Shown: positions 30,962 to 41,071, numbered from the stretch's first letter. The stretch is 64,000 bases of DNA from Burkholderia sp. lig30 (GCF_000687455.2 NZ_JGVW01000049.1:124001-188000); one strand, 5' to 3'. Notes: generated by a model from the letters alone, not told the origin. Numbers and translations are program-made.

Positions 30962-33900
30962 ATGAGCAACCTGTATCAGGAACATCACTTCGAAGCCGAA
31001 ATCTGCCGGTCCCTGGCAGCCAATGGCTGGCACTATGCCGAAGGCGATGCCACGCACTACGACCGCGTCCACGCGCTCTTCCTGCCTGACCTGCTTGCCT
31101 GGATTGAGACGACGCAGCCCGACACGTGGCAGCGCTTGACCAAGACTCACGGCCCGGCGCTCCGCGAGCGGCTCGCCGAACGGGTCCGCAAGAGCCTGAA
31201 CGAACGCGGCACACTAGACGTGCTGCGGCGTGGCGTGGAGATGCTGGGGCTCAAGGAACCGCTGTCGCTGGTGCAGTTCAAGCCCGCGCTGGCCATCAAC
31301 CCCGTCATCCAGCAACACTACGCCGCCAACCGACTGCGAGTAGTGCGCCAGGTGCGGCACTCGCCGAACCAACCGCAGGACGCGCTGGATTTGGTGCTGT
31401 TCGTCAACGGCATCCCGGTCGCAACCGCCGAGCTGAAGTCGGACTTCACGCAGAGCGTGCGGGATGCCGTTGACCAGTACCGCGAAGACCGCCATCCGCA
31501 GCCTAAAGGCGGCCAAGTCGAACCGCTCCTGAGTTTCCCCGGTGGTGCGTTGGTGCACTTCGCGGTGAGCCAGACCGAAGTCATGATGACCACCCGGCTC
31601 GCGGGGCCGGCCACCCAGTTCCTGCCGTTCAACCGTGGCAACCAGGGTGCGGCGGGCAATGCGCCGAATCTGGATGGCTTCGCCACCGCCTATCTGTGGG
31701 AAGAGGTCTGGGCACGCGATAGCTGGCTCGACATCCTGCACCGCTACCTGATTGGCAAACGGGACGACAAGAAGCAGCTGAAATCCATCATCTTCCCTCG
31801 CTACCACCAGCTCGACGCGACTCGCAAGCTCGTGGCCGACGTGCTGGCGCAGGGGGCGGGCCAGCGGTACCTGATTCAGCATTCGGCGGGCTCCGGCAAG
31901 ACCAATTCGATTGCCTGGACCGCTCACTTCCTCGCTGACCTGCACGACGCCGAGCACCACAAGCTGTTCGACAGCGTGCTGGTCGTGTCCGACCGCACCG
32001 TGCTCGACGCGCAGTTGCAGGAAGCCATCTTCGATTTCGAGCGCACCACGGGCGTCGTCGCCACCATCACGAACGAGCACGGCAGCAAGAGCGGCCAACT
32101 CGGTCAGGCGCTCAAAGATGGCAAGAAAATCATCGTCTGCACCATCCAGACGTTCCCGTTCGCCCTGCAAGCGGTGCAAGAACTGGCAGCGACCGAAGGC
32201 AAGCGCTTTGCGGTCATCGCCGACGAAGCGCACAGTTCGCAGACCGGTGAGGCGGCGGCCAAGCTCAAGCAGTTGCTGTCGGCCGAGGAATGGGCAGACC
32301 TGCAGGACGGCGGCGAAATCGACACCGAGGCGCTGCTTGCGGCCCAGATGGAGGCGCGCACCGGCGCGCAGGGGCTGACCTATGTGGCTTTTACGGCGAC
32401 GCCCAAGCAGAAGACGCTGGAGCTGTTCGGCCGGCCCGGTCCGGACGGACTGCCGCAGCCCTTCCATGTGTATTCGATGCGGCAGGCCATCGAGGAGGGC
32501 TTCATTCTCGACGTGCTGAAGAACTACACGACCTACAAGCTCGCGTTCAGGCTCGCGCACGATGGCCAGGAATACGACGAGAAGGCGGTCGAGCGCAGCG
32601 CCGCGATGAAGGGCATCATGCAGTGGGTGCGGCTGCATCCGTACAACATCGCGCAGAAGGTGCAAATCGTCGTCGAACACTACCGCGAGAATGTGCGGCC
32701 ACTGCTCGACGGCAAAGCAAAGGCCATGGTGGTCGTCGCGAGCCGCAAGGAGGCCGTGCGCTGGCAGAAAGCGATTCGTGCGTACATCGAGCAGCGCAAC
32801 TATCCGCTGGGCGTGCTCGTCGCGTTCTCGGGCGAAATCGACGACCCCGACAGCTATCCGTTGCCGGTCACCGAGACCAGCCGGGAGCTGAATCCTGGGC
32901 TCAAGGGGCGTGACATCCGCGATGCATTTGCCGAGCCCGACTATCACCTACTGCTTGTCGCCAACAAGTTCCAAACCGGCTTCGACCAGCCGTTGCTATG
33001 CGGAATGTACGTCGATAAGATGCTCGGCGGCATCCAGGCGGTGCAGACGCTGTCACGCCTGAACCGCGCCCATCCGGGCAAGGACACCACCTATATCCTC
33101 GACTTCGTCAACGAGGCCGGTGAAATCCTGAAGGCGTTCAAGACTTACTACGAGACCGCCGAACTGGAAGCCACCACCGACCCGCACCACGTCTACGACC
33201 TGCGCGCGAAGCTCGATGCCGCGGGCTACTACGACGACTTCGAGGTCGACCGCGTGACCAAGGTCGAACTGGACCCGAAAGGCACCCAGGCGCAATTGCA
33301 AGCCGCCATCGCGCCTGTGGCCGACCGGCTGCTCAGGCGCTACAAGGCTGCGCAGCAGGACCGGGCCGCAGCCGAGTCGCAGCGTGACGAGAAAGCAGCC
33401 CAGGCTGCCAAGGACACGCTCGACGCACTGGTGCTATTCAAAAACGACATGGGGGCGTTCGTACGTCTCTACGCGTTCCTGTCGCAGATTTTCGACTATG
33501 GCAACACCGACATCGAAAAGCGCTTTTTGTTCTACAAGCGGCTCATCCCATTGCTGGAATTCGGCCGCGAACGGGACACCGTCGACCTGTCCAAGGTCAC
33601 GCTGACGCACCACAGCCTGAGAAACACCGGCCGCCAACCGCTGATTCTCGGTCACGGCGAGACACCGAAGCTGGCGCCGATGGATGCGGTTGGCAGCGGC
33701 GCAGTCCAGGACAAGGAAAAAGCGTTCCTCGACGAAATCATCCAGAAGGTCAACGGCCTGTTCGACGGCGAGCTAACCGACGACGACCAGCTCGTGTACG
33801 TGAACGGTGTGCTCAAGGGCAAACTGCTGGAAAACGCGCTGCTGGTGCAGCAGGCCGCCAGCAACAGCAAGGAGCAATTCGCCAACTCCCCCGACCTGAC

Positions 33901-34075
33901 GGCTGCGCTGATGCACGCCATCATCGACGCATTCGATGCGCACACCACGATGAGCAAGCAGGCGCTCGATTCGGAGCGGGTGCGCGACGGCCTGAAGGAC
34001 ATCTTGCTGGGGCCGGCCCAACTCTATGAAGCGCTGCGGGCTCGCTCAGACGCCTCGCCACGACCGCATGCGTAG
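30962..34075 (+). CDS. hsdR: type I restriction enzyme, endonuclease/translocase subunit
   Basis: A 1037-residue motor-nuclease subunit. The N-terminal nuclease core contains ALDLVLFVNGIPVATAELKS (D-x(n)-ELK). SF2 helicase motifs follow: Walker A HSAGSGKTNSIAW near residue 308, DEAHSS near 420 and VAFTATPKQKT near 477. Motif VI-like LQTLSRLNRAHPGKD appears here as VQTLSRLNRAH. The C-terminal helical region should bind HsdM/HsdS. It starts 53 bases after the nuclease-like gene without overlap and may be separately translated or expressed later, protecting the host. All motifs are intact, so the system looks functional. Confidence 0.95.
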   Translation: MSNLYQEHHFEAEICRSLAANGWHYAEGDATHYDRVHALFLPDLLAWIETTQPDTWQRLTKTHGPALRERLAERVRKSLNERGTLDVLRRGVEMLGLKEPLSLVQFKPALAINPVIQQHYAANRLRVVRQVRHSPNQPQDALDLVLFVNGIPVATAELKSDFTQSVRDAVDQYREDRHPQPKGGQVEPLLSFPGGALVHFAVSQTEVMMTTRLAGPATQFLPFNRGNQGAAGNAPNLDGFATAYLWEEVWARDSWLDILHRYLIGKRDDKKQLKSIIFPRYHQLDATRKLVADVLAQGAGQRYLIQHSAGSGKTNSIAWTAHFLADLHDAEHHKLFDSVLVVSDRTVLDAQLQEAIFDFERTTGVVATITNEHGSKSGQLGQALKDGKKIIVCTIQTFPFALQAVQELAATEGKRFAVIADEAHSSQTGEAAAKLKQLLSAEEWADLQDGGEIDTEALLAAQMEARTGAQGLTYVAFTATPKQKTLELFGRPGPDGLPQPFHVYSMRQAIEEGFILDVLKNYTTYKLAFRLAHDGQEYDEKAVERSAAMKGIMQWVRLHPYNIAQKVQIVVEHYRENVRPLLDGKAKAMVVVASRKEAVRWQKAIRAYIEQRNYPLGVLVAFSGEIDDPDSYPLPVTETSRELNPGLKGRDIRDAFAEPDYHLLLVANKFQTGFDQPLLCGMYVDKMLGGIQAVQTLSRLNRAHPGKDTTYILDFVNEAGEILKAFKTYYETAELEATTDPHHVYDLRAKLDAAGYYDDFEVDRVTKVELDPKGTQAQLQAAIAPVADRLLRRYKAAQQDRAAAESQRDEKAAQAAKDTLDALVLFKNDMGAFVRLYAFLSQIFDYGNTDIEKRFLFYKRLIPLLEFGRERDTVDLSKVTLTHHSLRNTGRQPLILGHGETPKLAPMDAVGSGAVQDKEKAFLDEIIQKVNGLFDGELTDDDQLVYVNGVLKGKLLENALLVQQAASNSKEQFANSPDLTAALMHAIIDAFDAHTTMSKQALDSERVRDGLKDILLGPAQLYEALRARSDASPRPHA

Positions 34076-34113
34076 GCGTCGGATTCCGCCGGCTTCCGTT
34101 GCGCTTCGGAATA

Positions 34114-34149
34114 TCTCACGGGTTATGAGGATTCTCAAAACCCGTGAGA
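34114..34149. repeat. perfect 11-bp inverted repeat downstream of hsdR
   Basis: TCTCACGGGTT (34114-34124) and AACCCGTGAGA (34139-34149) flank a 14-base loop that itself contains GAGGATTCTC. There is no T-run. The strings CTCAAAACCCGTGAGA and TTGAGAT resemble the transposon end motif CTCAAAACGTGAGA at the right terminus. It could be a terminator, an operator or a vestigial end. Confidence 0.5.
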
Positions 34150-34964
34150 ATGCTTGAGATAGCTGTATGCATTCCGCCTGCCGTAGCGTCACGCGCAGAT
34201 AGCCATCCTCAGGCGCAGTTCTCGTTGCACGCGGTCGACGTCGTGCCTGATGTTTTCTTGAAAAACCTCTCGCGATTTACTACGGTAAACCCACGCTGGT
34301 GCAATGCTGGCGTGTGGTTTTGAGAATGAACCTGTCTTCGTAATTGTGACCTGCTCATCGGTCAGGCCCCCTTTTTATGAGAGGGTACGACGGAGCTGGT
34401 CATGACTTCGACCATTTCGTACAAGGTGCTGCATCTGCTGGCAGAGACTGGCTCGCACCTTGTTGTGGCAAGAGATTTCTGGCTCCCGCCAGACATATCC
34501 CTCCTCGACTACCTTCCTACCCATCCCGCCATTGGCCTGCCGGTTCCCAGACTTGGGATGAGATTCCCGAATGCTGCCTCTCGCACGACATGCATCAGGC
34601 GTGAAGGCCTACCTGGGCGCGAAAACATGCCCCTTGTAGGGACACAACAGTCCCGGAAATTCGATTTCGGCAAAGGACATTTTGTTACAAATGTTTACAG
34701 GAAAAACTCCCATATTTCACTGCCAGTTTTTGCAATCCCCAGCTCACGTTACCGCCATTTTTGGGAGAAATTGACGAATTATGCCGTTGATTTGAGAGAA
34801 CTTGATGGGTTATTGTGCGCCCCATCGAAAATTCATGCATCTCTCGTCATGTCGTTTCAGGAACCCATTTCATCTCCGGTTTTCCCGACCAGCCTGGTCC
34901 AGGCGGCTTCGTTCACGGCATCTCCTATCGGGACCGTACAGGCGCGTCTGTCAGGAGGTGTGCA
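34150..34964. other. 815-bp region without a supported gene, upstream of tnsA
   Basis: It contains AT-rich, hairpin-prone sequence (GGGAC/GTCCC around 34640-34655; CTCCCA/TGGGAG at 34708 and 34763) and a strong Shine-Dalgarno AGGAGGTG at 34953-34960 for tnsA. An open frame at 34402-34968 has no recognisable features. The region probably holds the tns promoter and its regulatory sites. Confidence 0.5.
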
Positions 34965-35735
34965 ATGAGAAGCACACCGTCCTATGGCGTGCGCAGCCGC
35001 CGGAGTGCGACCAACGCTGGCATCCGGCCCACCGCCCGGACGTACGGCAAGGCTCGCATCGGCACCTATGCCGAAAAGGCAGACGGCTACATCACGGTCG
35101 AGTCTGACGCGGAACGGCTGGTCGCACACATGCTGGGCATCGACCCGCGGGTGCGGTCTTTTAAACCACAGCCGTTCACGGTCGACCTGGTCAGCGAGCG
35201 GTTGCTGTTCACGCGAGAAGACGTATCCGAAGCGCGCAGTCAACGTGGCAGTCGCACTGGAGACTCTGAATACACCCCCGACTTCTCCGTTGTGCAAACC
35301 AGCGGCCTGCAGTGTGCATACGAAGTCAAACTTGAAGGCTTCGAGGGCGACTCCCAGTATTGGGCGAAGCTTGAGCGTGCCCGCGTCATCATGGAAGCGA
35401 ACTGCTATCCGCTGTTTACGGTCATCGTGCCGGTCGATGAACGGCACCCGGTACTCGTCAATGCACAACTGCTGAAATCGGCGGCCTCACGTGCCAGGGC
35501 ATACCTGACACCTGACGCCATCGAGCAGGTCGAACGCTATTGCGAGACGGGCCCCGTTTCGCAGCGGGCATTGTGTACGGACCTTCAGATTCCAGCGAAT
35601 GTCATTCCGCTCCTGTTGGTGACTGGTGTGCTGCAAGCGGACCTGACACACCATCACATTTGCGCCACGCTCGAACTGTCTCAGGCCTTCGGCGACCTCA
35701 GTCACCTCTGCCTGATTGAGGGGTTGCGGCCATGA
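34965..35735 (+). CDS. tnsA: TnsA-like transposon endonuclease
   Basis: A 256-residue TnsA homologue, which cuts the 5' strands at transposon ends so the element moves by cut-and-paste. The PD-(D/E)XK core is visible as YTPDFSVVQTSGLQCAYEVK (acidic residue then E-x-K). A helical C-terminal domain that contacts TnsC follows. The ATG at 34965 is preceded by AGGAGGTG, which decides the start against an upstream in-frame ATG at 34815. It overlaps tnsB by ATGA. Presence of TnsA separates this element from Tn5053/Tn402-type TniABQ transposons, which lack it. Confidence 0.85.
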   Translation: MRSTPSYGVRSRRSATNAGIRPTARTYGKARIGTYAEKADGYITVESDAERLVAHMLGIDPRVRSFKPQPFTVDLVSERLLFTREDVSEARSQRGSRTGDSEYTPDFSVVQTSGLQCAYEVKLEGFEGDSQYWAKLERARVIMEANCYPLFTVIVPVDERHPVLVNAQLLKSAASRARAYLTPDAIEQVERYCETGPVSQRALCTDLQIPANVIPLLLVTGVLQADLTHHHICATLELSQAFGDLSHLCLIEGLRP

Positions 35736-37756
35736 AGTCGGACTTTCTCAAGGGCGACAAGCTGGCGGTACCCGGAAATTCGGAAAGCTATTTCGAAGTG
35801 CTTGACAGTCATCTCCATGCCGGCTGCATCCACATCTTCGATGCAGAGAAGCGCGAAGACCGGTATGAAGACGACACAAAGATTCGGGCCGCCATTTCCT
35901 CTGGCGACCGGATACTGCATCGAAAAGGAATGCCGCGCGTCAGCGTTGCCGCCCAGTACGACAATACGCCGTTGCGCGAGCGCATCCGCGTCATGACCGA
36001 TGCCTTGCGGCGCATTGATGCAATTTGCAAGCAACGTGGCATTGAATTTGGCACGGCCATTCCTTTTGCACGTGACGCGTACGAAAGAGAGCAGGCCGGC
36101 CAGCGTCTGGTTGGTCCATTTCCTTCCCGCGCGACCCTTTTCAGGGCACTTAACAAGCAGCGACTTGGACTTCCCGTTCTCAAGGGAGACAAGAACAAGG
36201 GCAATGACACGCCTAGGCATTCAAAAGAGCTCCGCGAGTTCATAAAAACGGCAATCAAGGAATATTTTCTCGTCACCGAATCGAAATGGACGATTCTGAA
36301 GGTGACGGAATATGTCAACCGTGAAGCGCGCCGCCGCCATTTGCATGTCGCCAAGGATGAAATAAGCCGGAAATTCGTTGCCAGCCTGGTCGACGAAGCG
36401 ACTGTTGACGCTGAGTATGACCGCATGGACCCGCTCGACCGGGTTGCCGGCAAGTCGTATGCAACGAAGCGAATCCGGGCCCCATTTCCGTTTGCACGCA
36501 TCGAACAGGATGCGCTACACCTGCCTTTCGTCGTGAAAACATCTGACAGCATCTCACGGGATGTCTGGTTGGTTCTCGCTATCGATGTTTGCACTGGATA
36601 CCCCGTCGGATGGAATCTCGTGATTGGCCAACCACGTGAGATGGATTCGCTGCGGTGCCTCGAGATGTATCTGACACCTGCCAAGGACGCTCGCTTTAAA
36701 GCGCTGGGCATCAAACATACCCTGAATATATATGGCACAGCCGTCCAGATTATTTTTGACAACGGCCCCGAGGTTAAAGGGACGCGCATTGTTCGTCTCG
36801 AAGTTCTGGAAATGGATGTCAAGCACTGCAAGGCCAAGGAAGCTCAGGGCAAGCCATTCATCGAGCGCTTGAACAAATCATTGAAAGAAGCATTGGAACT
36901 CCTGGAGGGCTGCACGCGTTTTAACAGAAAGGATGGCCAGCGTGACCCGGTCGCGCTGGGCGATAAGTTGATGACCGCCGAAGAACTCGAATGCTGGATT
37001 GTCAGATGGCTCTATGAGGACTGGGTCAACAGTCCGCTCGACCGCCTGCGCTGGGACGAATTGCTGATTGATTCAGTCAAGGGCAAAACGCCGCTCGAGC
37101 GGATGAAATGGGCGACCGAAGAGGCGGGTTATCCCATCCCAATGCCGCCGCCGCGTCAGGAGTGGATGGCCGCGCTCTATGAACACAGGATGTGCACGTT
37201 AAATGCGAAAACTGGTATCGCCATTGAAGGGTTTCGCTACAAGGGCAAGGCCATTACCTACCTGCTTGGCAAGTATGGCGACCACGCGCAGCTCCATGTG
37301 GTCTACAACCCTGACGATTTTCGCGAAGTGTACGTATACGAAGGCCGCGAGTTTCCGCTCGTCACGCTGACACACGAGCACGTCCGCCCCGAGACGCCCG
37401 CGTGGACATTCAATGAAGCCAAGGAACGGTTCAAGTATGATAAGGATAGCGAACCGATTCCGCCGGAAAAAGAGCAATTCCAGAATGACCTCGATGCTGA
37501 AGTCACCAAAAACAAGCCGGCCCGCCGGACTCGCAGAAAGCGCACGGAAAGTCAGGAAGCCACGCGTCGCTCCAAAGTCCAGGCCGCTGTCCAACGTGCC
37601 GTCGACAACCCACTTTCGTCGGGTACGCCATTCGGGCCGCCCCGGTCGACCAATTCATCCCTTCCTGACGAAGAATTTTCATCGGATGCTGTCTCATACG
37701 ACGAAGCGCCGGTGATGAATATCGTCAACAAAAAAACCGGAGAAAAACTGCTGTGA
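35732..37756 (+). CDS. tnsB: TnsB-like DDE transposase
   Basis: A 674-residue transposase of the Tn7/Mu/retroviral-integrase type that binds the end repeats and joins 3' ends to target DNA. The DDE triad is visible: D260 in ARIEQDALHLPF, D343 in QIIFDNGPEVKG and E378 in GKPFIERLNKSL, giving D-34-E spacing between the last two. The N-terminal half holds the DNA-binding HTH domains. The C-terminal 120 residues are charged and should contact TnsC. The gene overlaps both neighbours by 4 bases. It is the only DDE transposase between the terminal repeats and so the best candidate to act on them. Confidence 0.92.
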   Translation: MKSDFLKGDKLAVPGNSESYFEVLDSHLHAGCIHIFDAEKREDRYEDDTKIRAAISSGDRILHRKGMPRVSVAAQYDNTPLRERIRVMTDALRRIDAICKQRGIEFGTAIPFARDAYEREQAGQRLVGPFPSRATLFRALNKQRLGLPVLKGDKNKGNDTPRHSKELREFIKTAIKEYFLVTESKWTILKVTEYVNREARRRHLHVAKDEISRKFVASLVDEATVDAEYDRMDPLDRVAGKSYATKRIRAPFPFARIEQDALHLPFVVKTSDSISRDVWLVLAIDVCTGYPVGWNLVIGQPREMDSLRCLEMYLTPAKDARFKALGIKHTLNIYGTAVQIIFDNGPEVKGTRIVRLEVLEMDVKHCKAKEAQGKPFIERLNKSLKEALELLEGCTRFNRKDGQRDPVALGDKLMTAEELECWIVRWLYEDWVNSPLDRLRWDELLIDSVKGKTPLERMKWATEEAGYPIPMPPPRQEWMAALYEHRMCTLNAKTGIAIEGFRYKGKAITYLLGKYGDHAQLHVVYNPDDFREVYVYEGREFPLVTLTHEHVRPETPAWTFNEAKERFKYDKDSEPIPPEKEQFQNDLDAEVTKNKPARRTRRKRTESQEATRRSKVQAAVQRAVDNPLSSGTPFGPPRSTNSSLPDEEFSSDAVSYDEAPVMNIVNKKTGEKLL

Positions 37757-38742
37757 CACCCGCCCAACAACTGCGTCGGGACATCGAAACCTGCGAACTT
37801 CCTCACCCGATGTTCGAGGAACATCGTCTCGCGCTCAAACGGCGTATTGACGATACTCTTGCTGGCTTTGAATCCAAAATCGTTCGGGTACCGGGGCCGA
37901 GTGGTGCCGGCAAAAGCTCGCTGATTACCAACCTGTCGCGCGATTACCCAGAATACCGTATCGACGGACGACGCCATGTTCCTGTGCTGGTGGTGAAACT
38001 GCGTTCAGGGGTATCGGCTAAAACGCTTCCCAAAAGTGTGCTGGAAGCCTTGGGCATTCGAGTGCTGCCGCGCGGCCTGACGGCCGAAGACTTGCGTAAA
38101 TTGATGCTAGACCAGGTTCAGCTGGCTGGCACCCGTGTTGTGATTTTTGACGAAGCGTCCCATCTTGTCGACGAGGGCACGCGCGTATCCACGCGTGCGG
38201 CTAGCGACTGGTTCAAGACGCTCTTCGATGACCTCAAGGGGATGCTGATTCTCTTTGGTATTCCGAGGCTGGAGCGGCTTTTTTCGGCAAACGAACAACT
38301 GCGTCGACGCTCAAGCCCGGCACGAAAATTCCTGCCCTACGCTGCGAGCCATGCCAGGGAAATGGCGGCATTCCATGCTTGCGTAGCAAATTATGCCCGC
38401 CTTTTCGCTGCAGCTGGGTATCCCATCAATGTGCCCGCTCGCGCATTGACTCAGCAGTGCTATCTGCTCACCGGTGGCCTGATTGGGGTGCTTGCTGATT
38501 TCATGAAAGCGCTCGCCAGTTTGATGGCTGATGAAATGCCGCGTGCCATTACCTATGCGGATTGCCAGGCGTCGCTCGAATACGTCGACCACGCAGGGTC
38601 GCCGCATCAACTCTCTTTCCAGGATTCTGGCATCGAAGACGCCGGAGTGGCGCCAGCTGCACTGCAGCAGGCATACGTCCATGTCTTGAGCAGCAACGCG
38701 ATGTCCGTGCCGGTTCGAAAAAAATCGGGAGATGAACAATGA
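37753..38742 (+). CDS. tnsC: TnsC-like AAA+ ATPase
   Basis: A 329-residue AAA+ regulator linking target selector and transposase. Walker A is VPGPSGAGKSSLI near residue 48 and Walker B VVIFDEASHLVDEG near residue 130. The arginine-finger region follows in LERLFSANEQLRRR. It is shorter than Tn7 TnsC (555 residues) and closer to TniB/TnsC forms of other Tn7-like elements. It overlaps tnsB and tniQ by ATGA on both sides, so the four genes are translated as one block. Confidence 0.9.
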   Translation: MTPAQQLRRDIETCELPHPMFEEHRLALKRRIDDTLAGFESKIVRVPGPSGAGKSSLITNLSRDYPEYRIDGRRHVPVLVVKLRSGVSAKTLPKSVLEALGIRVLPRGLTAEDLRKLMLDQVQLAGTRVVIFDEASHLVDEGTRVSTRAASDWFKTLFDDLKGMLILFGIPRLERLFSANEQLRRRSSPARKFLPYAASHAREMAAFHACVANYARLFAAAGYPINVPARALTQQCYLLTGGLIGVLADFMKALASLMADEMPRAITYADCQASLEYVDHAGSPHQLSFQDSGIEDAGVAPAALQQAYVHVLSSNAMSVPVRKKSGDEQ

Positions 38743-40583
38743 GTCTGGCCCTCACTTACGCACCCAAGGATGATGAGTCCGGCATGGGTTACTACCGGCG
38801 GCTGGCCGCGGACAACGCGCTGTTCAGTTGGCGGAATCTGGCAGACATGGCGGGCGTCGAGCACAATCGCCGCGCCTTGCTGACTCGCACCGGCGATGTT
38901 GCTGAGAACCTTGGGCTTGAATCCACCTGGACCGAATTCACGCGGCAGCAGGAGGAACACTGCAGGAGCTGGGGACGTTTGCATCGCGCGCAATCCGATG
39001 CCGTGTGTCCGGCCTGCCTGGCAGAATCGCCGCACCTGCGCCACTATTGGGAACACGTCTATGTCACCGCATGCCCGTCGCACCGGACTCTGCTCATTGA
39101 CCGATGCTTCGCATGCGGAGAACACCTTTCTCCCAACCGGCTTTACCTTGGCTTGTGCACATGTGGCCAGGACCTGAGCAGCCTGCCTCATGTGCCGGCA
39201 ACGAAAGCCCAGCAGTGGCTGTCGACGCTGATTGCAAGCGCCGGACGTCAATCAGGTAGCAAGCCCGTCCTGCACAACGTGGACATCAGCATACTGGCGA
39301 AGGTAATCCGGACGCTCTGCCTGCATGCAAACCCGACGCAGCCAGGGTTGCCACGCGGCACGGCACTGCCGAAATCTGTTGGTGAAGCGGTCGAATTTCT
39401 CGCGCCACTCGAAGACTTGCTGGCTGACTGGCCGAAGGGTTTTCAGGTACACGTCGAGCAGCGTATTGCGGCGGGCCGCAAGAATGCCCGCACGTTGAAT
39501 ACGTTATTGGGTGAGTGGTACATCGGCTTGCGCAAGCTCTGTCAGGACACGGCACTTGAGCCGCTACTGCAAATCATCATCGACGTCGCAGCCGTGAAAT
39601 CTGATTGCGTTCTTGGCCTGGATTCGACGAAGGACCTTGCCGAAGATGCGACCGGGTATATGCGGGCGCCGGATGCCGCGAAGGCCATCGGCATCAGCGC
39701 CTCGCGCCTGAATGACTCCATTCAGGCTGGCGAATGTGAGCACCGTGCACGACGCACTGGCACGCGCGGTCAGTTGTTCGAAATTCCCTGTTCTGAAGTT
39801 GAGCGTATCCAGCGGCACCGTACCGAATGGATTTCCGACGTTGACGCCTGCGAACTGGCGGGCGTTCCACCCGTCGTGCTCGAACGCATGAAAGCAGCGG
39901 GCGTTATCCGGTCAAACGCCCGCTGGCGCGAAGACCTGATGAAGGGCGGTCCGGTCGAACGCCAGTCCATGCTCGATTTGTATGAGCGCGTGGAACGGTG
40001 GGCCGAACCCATCACGGTGGCCGATGATTCGACGCTCACATGGGCGCAACTGACCAGCCGGCGCATGGGTGACCAAAGGGCTATCGAGTCGCTGATGCAG
40101 GCCATCGCGAGCGGCAAGGTGAAAGCCGTCGCGCGTGGTCGGACACTGGGCGAAATGTGCTTCCTGAGGACGGACGTGTCGCAGTATTTCGGCACACCTC
40201 TGCTCGAGGCCGGCATGTCGATTCAGCAACTGGCCAAAGCGACCGGATGGAAATGGGAGTCTATCCAGAATTGGGTGGACGAAGGGCTGCTGGCATCAGA
40301 ACTGATTCAACGACGTGGCCAGCCTTGTCGCGTCGTGCTGCCGCACCAACTGCTGGAGTTCCGGCAAGCCTACGTCCCGCTCGCAGACCTGGCCCGTGCC
40401 ATGGGTACGAGGTCGTCGGCGCTGTCGCGCTTGTTGCCCGGCGTCGAACTGGTCGGTGCGAAACAGCTTCGTGATGGCGCCATGCGGGGCGGGCTGATTC
40501 GTATCGCCGACCTCGGCAGGCTGGCGATTCTCGGTGCGAGAGCTGGGCACGACCTGTTCGTACCAGCGCACCTTACGCAATGA
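38739..40583 (+). CDS. tniQ: TniQ/TnsD-family target selector
   Basis: A 614-residue protein with an N-terminal TniQ domain (MGYYRRLAADNALFSWRNLA) and zinc-binding cysteines: CPACLAES, TACPSHRTLL, CFACGEHL, LCTCGQ. The C-terminal ~300 residues contain repeated winged-helix-like segments (AIGISASRLNDSIQAGE; LAKATGWKWESIQNWVDEG; LARAMGTRSSALSRLL). A long TniQ with extra DNA-binding domains is what TnsD-type selectors use to read a fixed chromosomal attachment site. Because the element sits at the gyrB 3' end, this protein may recognise gyrB; that is inference. Confidence 0.87.
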   Translation: MSLALTYAPKDDESGMGYYRRLAADNALFSWRNLADMAGVEHNRRALLTRTGDVAENLGLESTWTEFTRQQEEHCRSWGRLHRAQSDAVCPACLAESPHLRHYWEHVYVTACPSHRTLLIDRCFACGEHLSPNRLYLGLCTCGQDLSSLPHVPATKAQQWLSTLIASAGRQSGSKPVLHNVDISILAKVIRTLCLHANPTQPGLPRGTALPKSVGEAVEFLAPLEDLLADWPKGFQVHVEQRIAAGRKNARTLNTLLGEWYIGLRKLCQDTALEPLLQIIIDVAAVKSDCVLGLDSTKDLAEDATGYMRAPDAAKAIGISASRLNDSIQAGECEHRARRTGTRGQLFEIPCSEVERIQRHRTEWISDVDACELAGVPPVVLERMKAAGVIRSNARWREDLMKGGPVERQSMLDLYERVERWAEPITVADDSTLTWAQLTSRRMGDQRAIESLMQAIASGKVKAVARGRTLGEMCFLRTDVSQYFGTPLLEAGMSIQQLAKATGWKWESIQNWVDEGLLASELIQRRGQPCRVVLPHQLLEFRQAYVPLADLARAMGTRSSALSRLLPGVELVGAKQLRDGAMRGGLIRIADLGRLAILGARAGHDLFVPAHLTQ

Positions 40584-40735
40584 GTGGGCCGGCGAGCATG
40601 TTTGGGGCGATGAGGACAGTACGTCGAAGCACTGGCGGGTCGTTCGGCGCGCCGACGAACTGCCCGCTTCCCCTCACGAGACACGCAGCGGCATATCTGA
40701 AGGGCGTGAAATTCAACCACCAACAGGAGACCACG

Positions 40736-41071
40736 ATGCCTATCTGGAATCTGCCTTCCACATCCGAAGTGCCGGAGGTCACGTTATCTCAATGGCGCAT
40801 TCTCGAGACAGACGATGGGAGCCGACATTTTGTCGGCACCGACGTGCTCGACTTGACGGGCCGGGTCAGTTCGGCGGTCGTCGCTTTTGACCGCGTCGCT
40901 CTACGGGGCAAGACGCTGTCGGGGCGCGTTTACCAGCTGGTCGGGAAAGACGGTTGGTCAAGCAATGCAGAGTATGTGTGGAAGGGATGGTGCGGGGTAA
41001 ACAAGGTTAAATCGTACTCCGACGTTACCGCACACCTGCTTAATGGAGCTGACGATGACAACCCCGCATGA
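40736..41071 (+). CDS. small hypothetical protein downstream of tniQ
   Basis: A 111-residue protein reading MPIWNLPSTSEVPEVTLSQW and VAFDRVALRGKTLSGRVYQL, with a C-terminal EYVWKGWCGVNKVKSYSDVT. I recall similar short proteins in Burkholderia-group genomic islands but no function. The ATG at 40736 has AGGAG nearby. An in-frame ATG at 40580 overlaps the tniQ stop and would add 52 residues of poor character. Its last 17 bases overlap the next gene, so the two are linked. Confidence 0.65.
   Translation: MPIWNLPSTSEVPEVTLSQWRILETDDGSRHFVGTDVLDLTGRVSSAVVAFDRVALRGKTLSGRVYQLVGKDGWSSNAEYVWKGWCGVNKVKSYSDVTAHLLNGADDDNPA

Noticed and set aside
34402-34968. A 188-codon plus-strand frame upstream of tnsA
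   Set aside because: No ribosome site, no motif, odd composition, and it overlaps the tnsA start and its Shine-Dalgarno. The region is better read as regulatory DNA.
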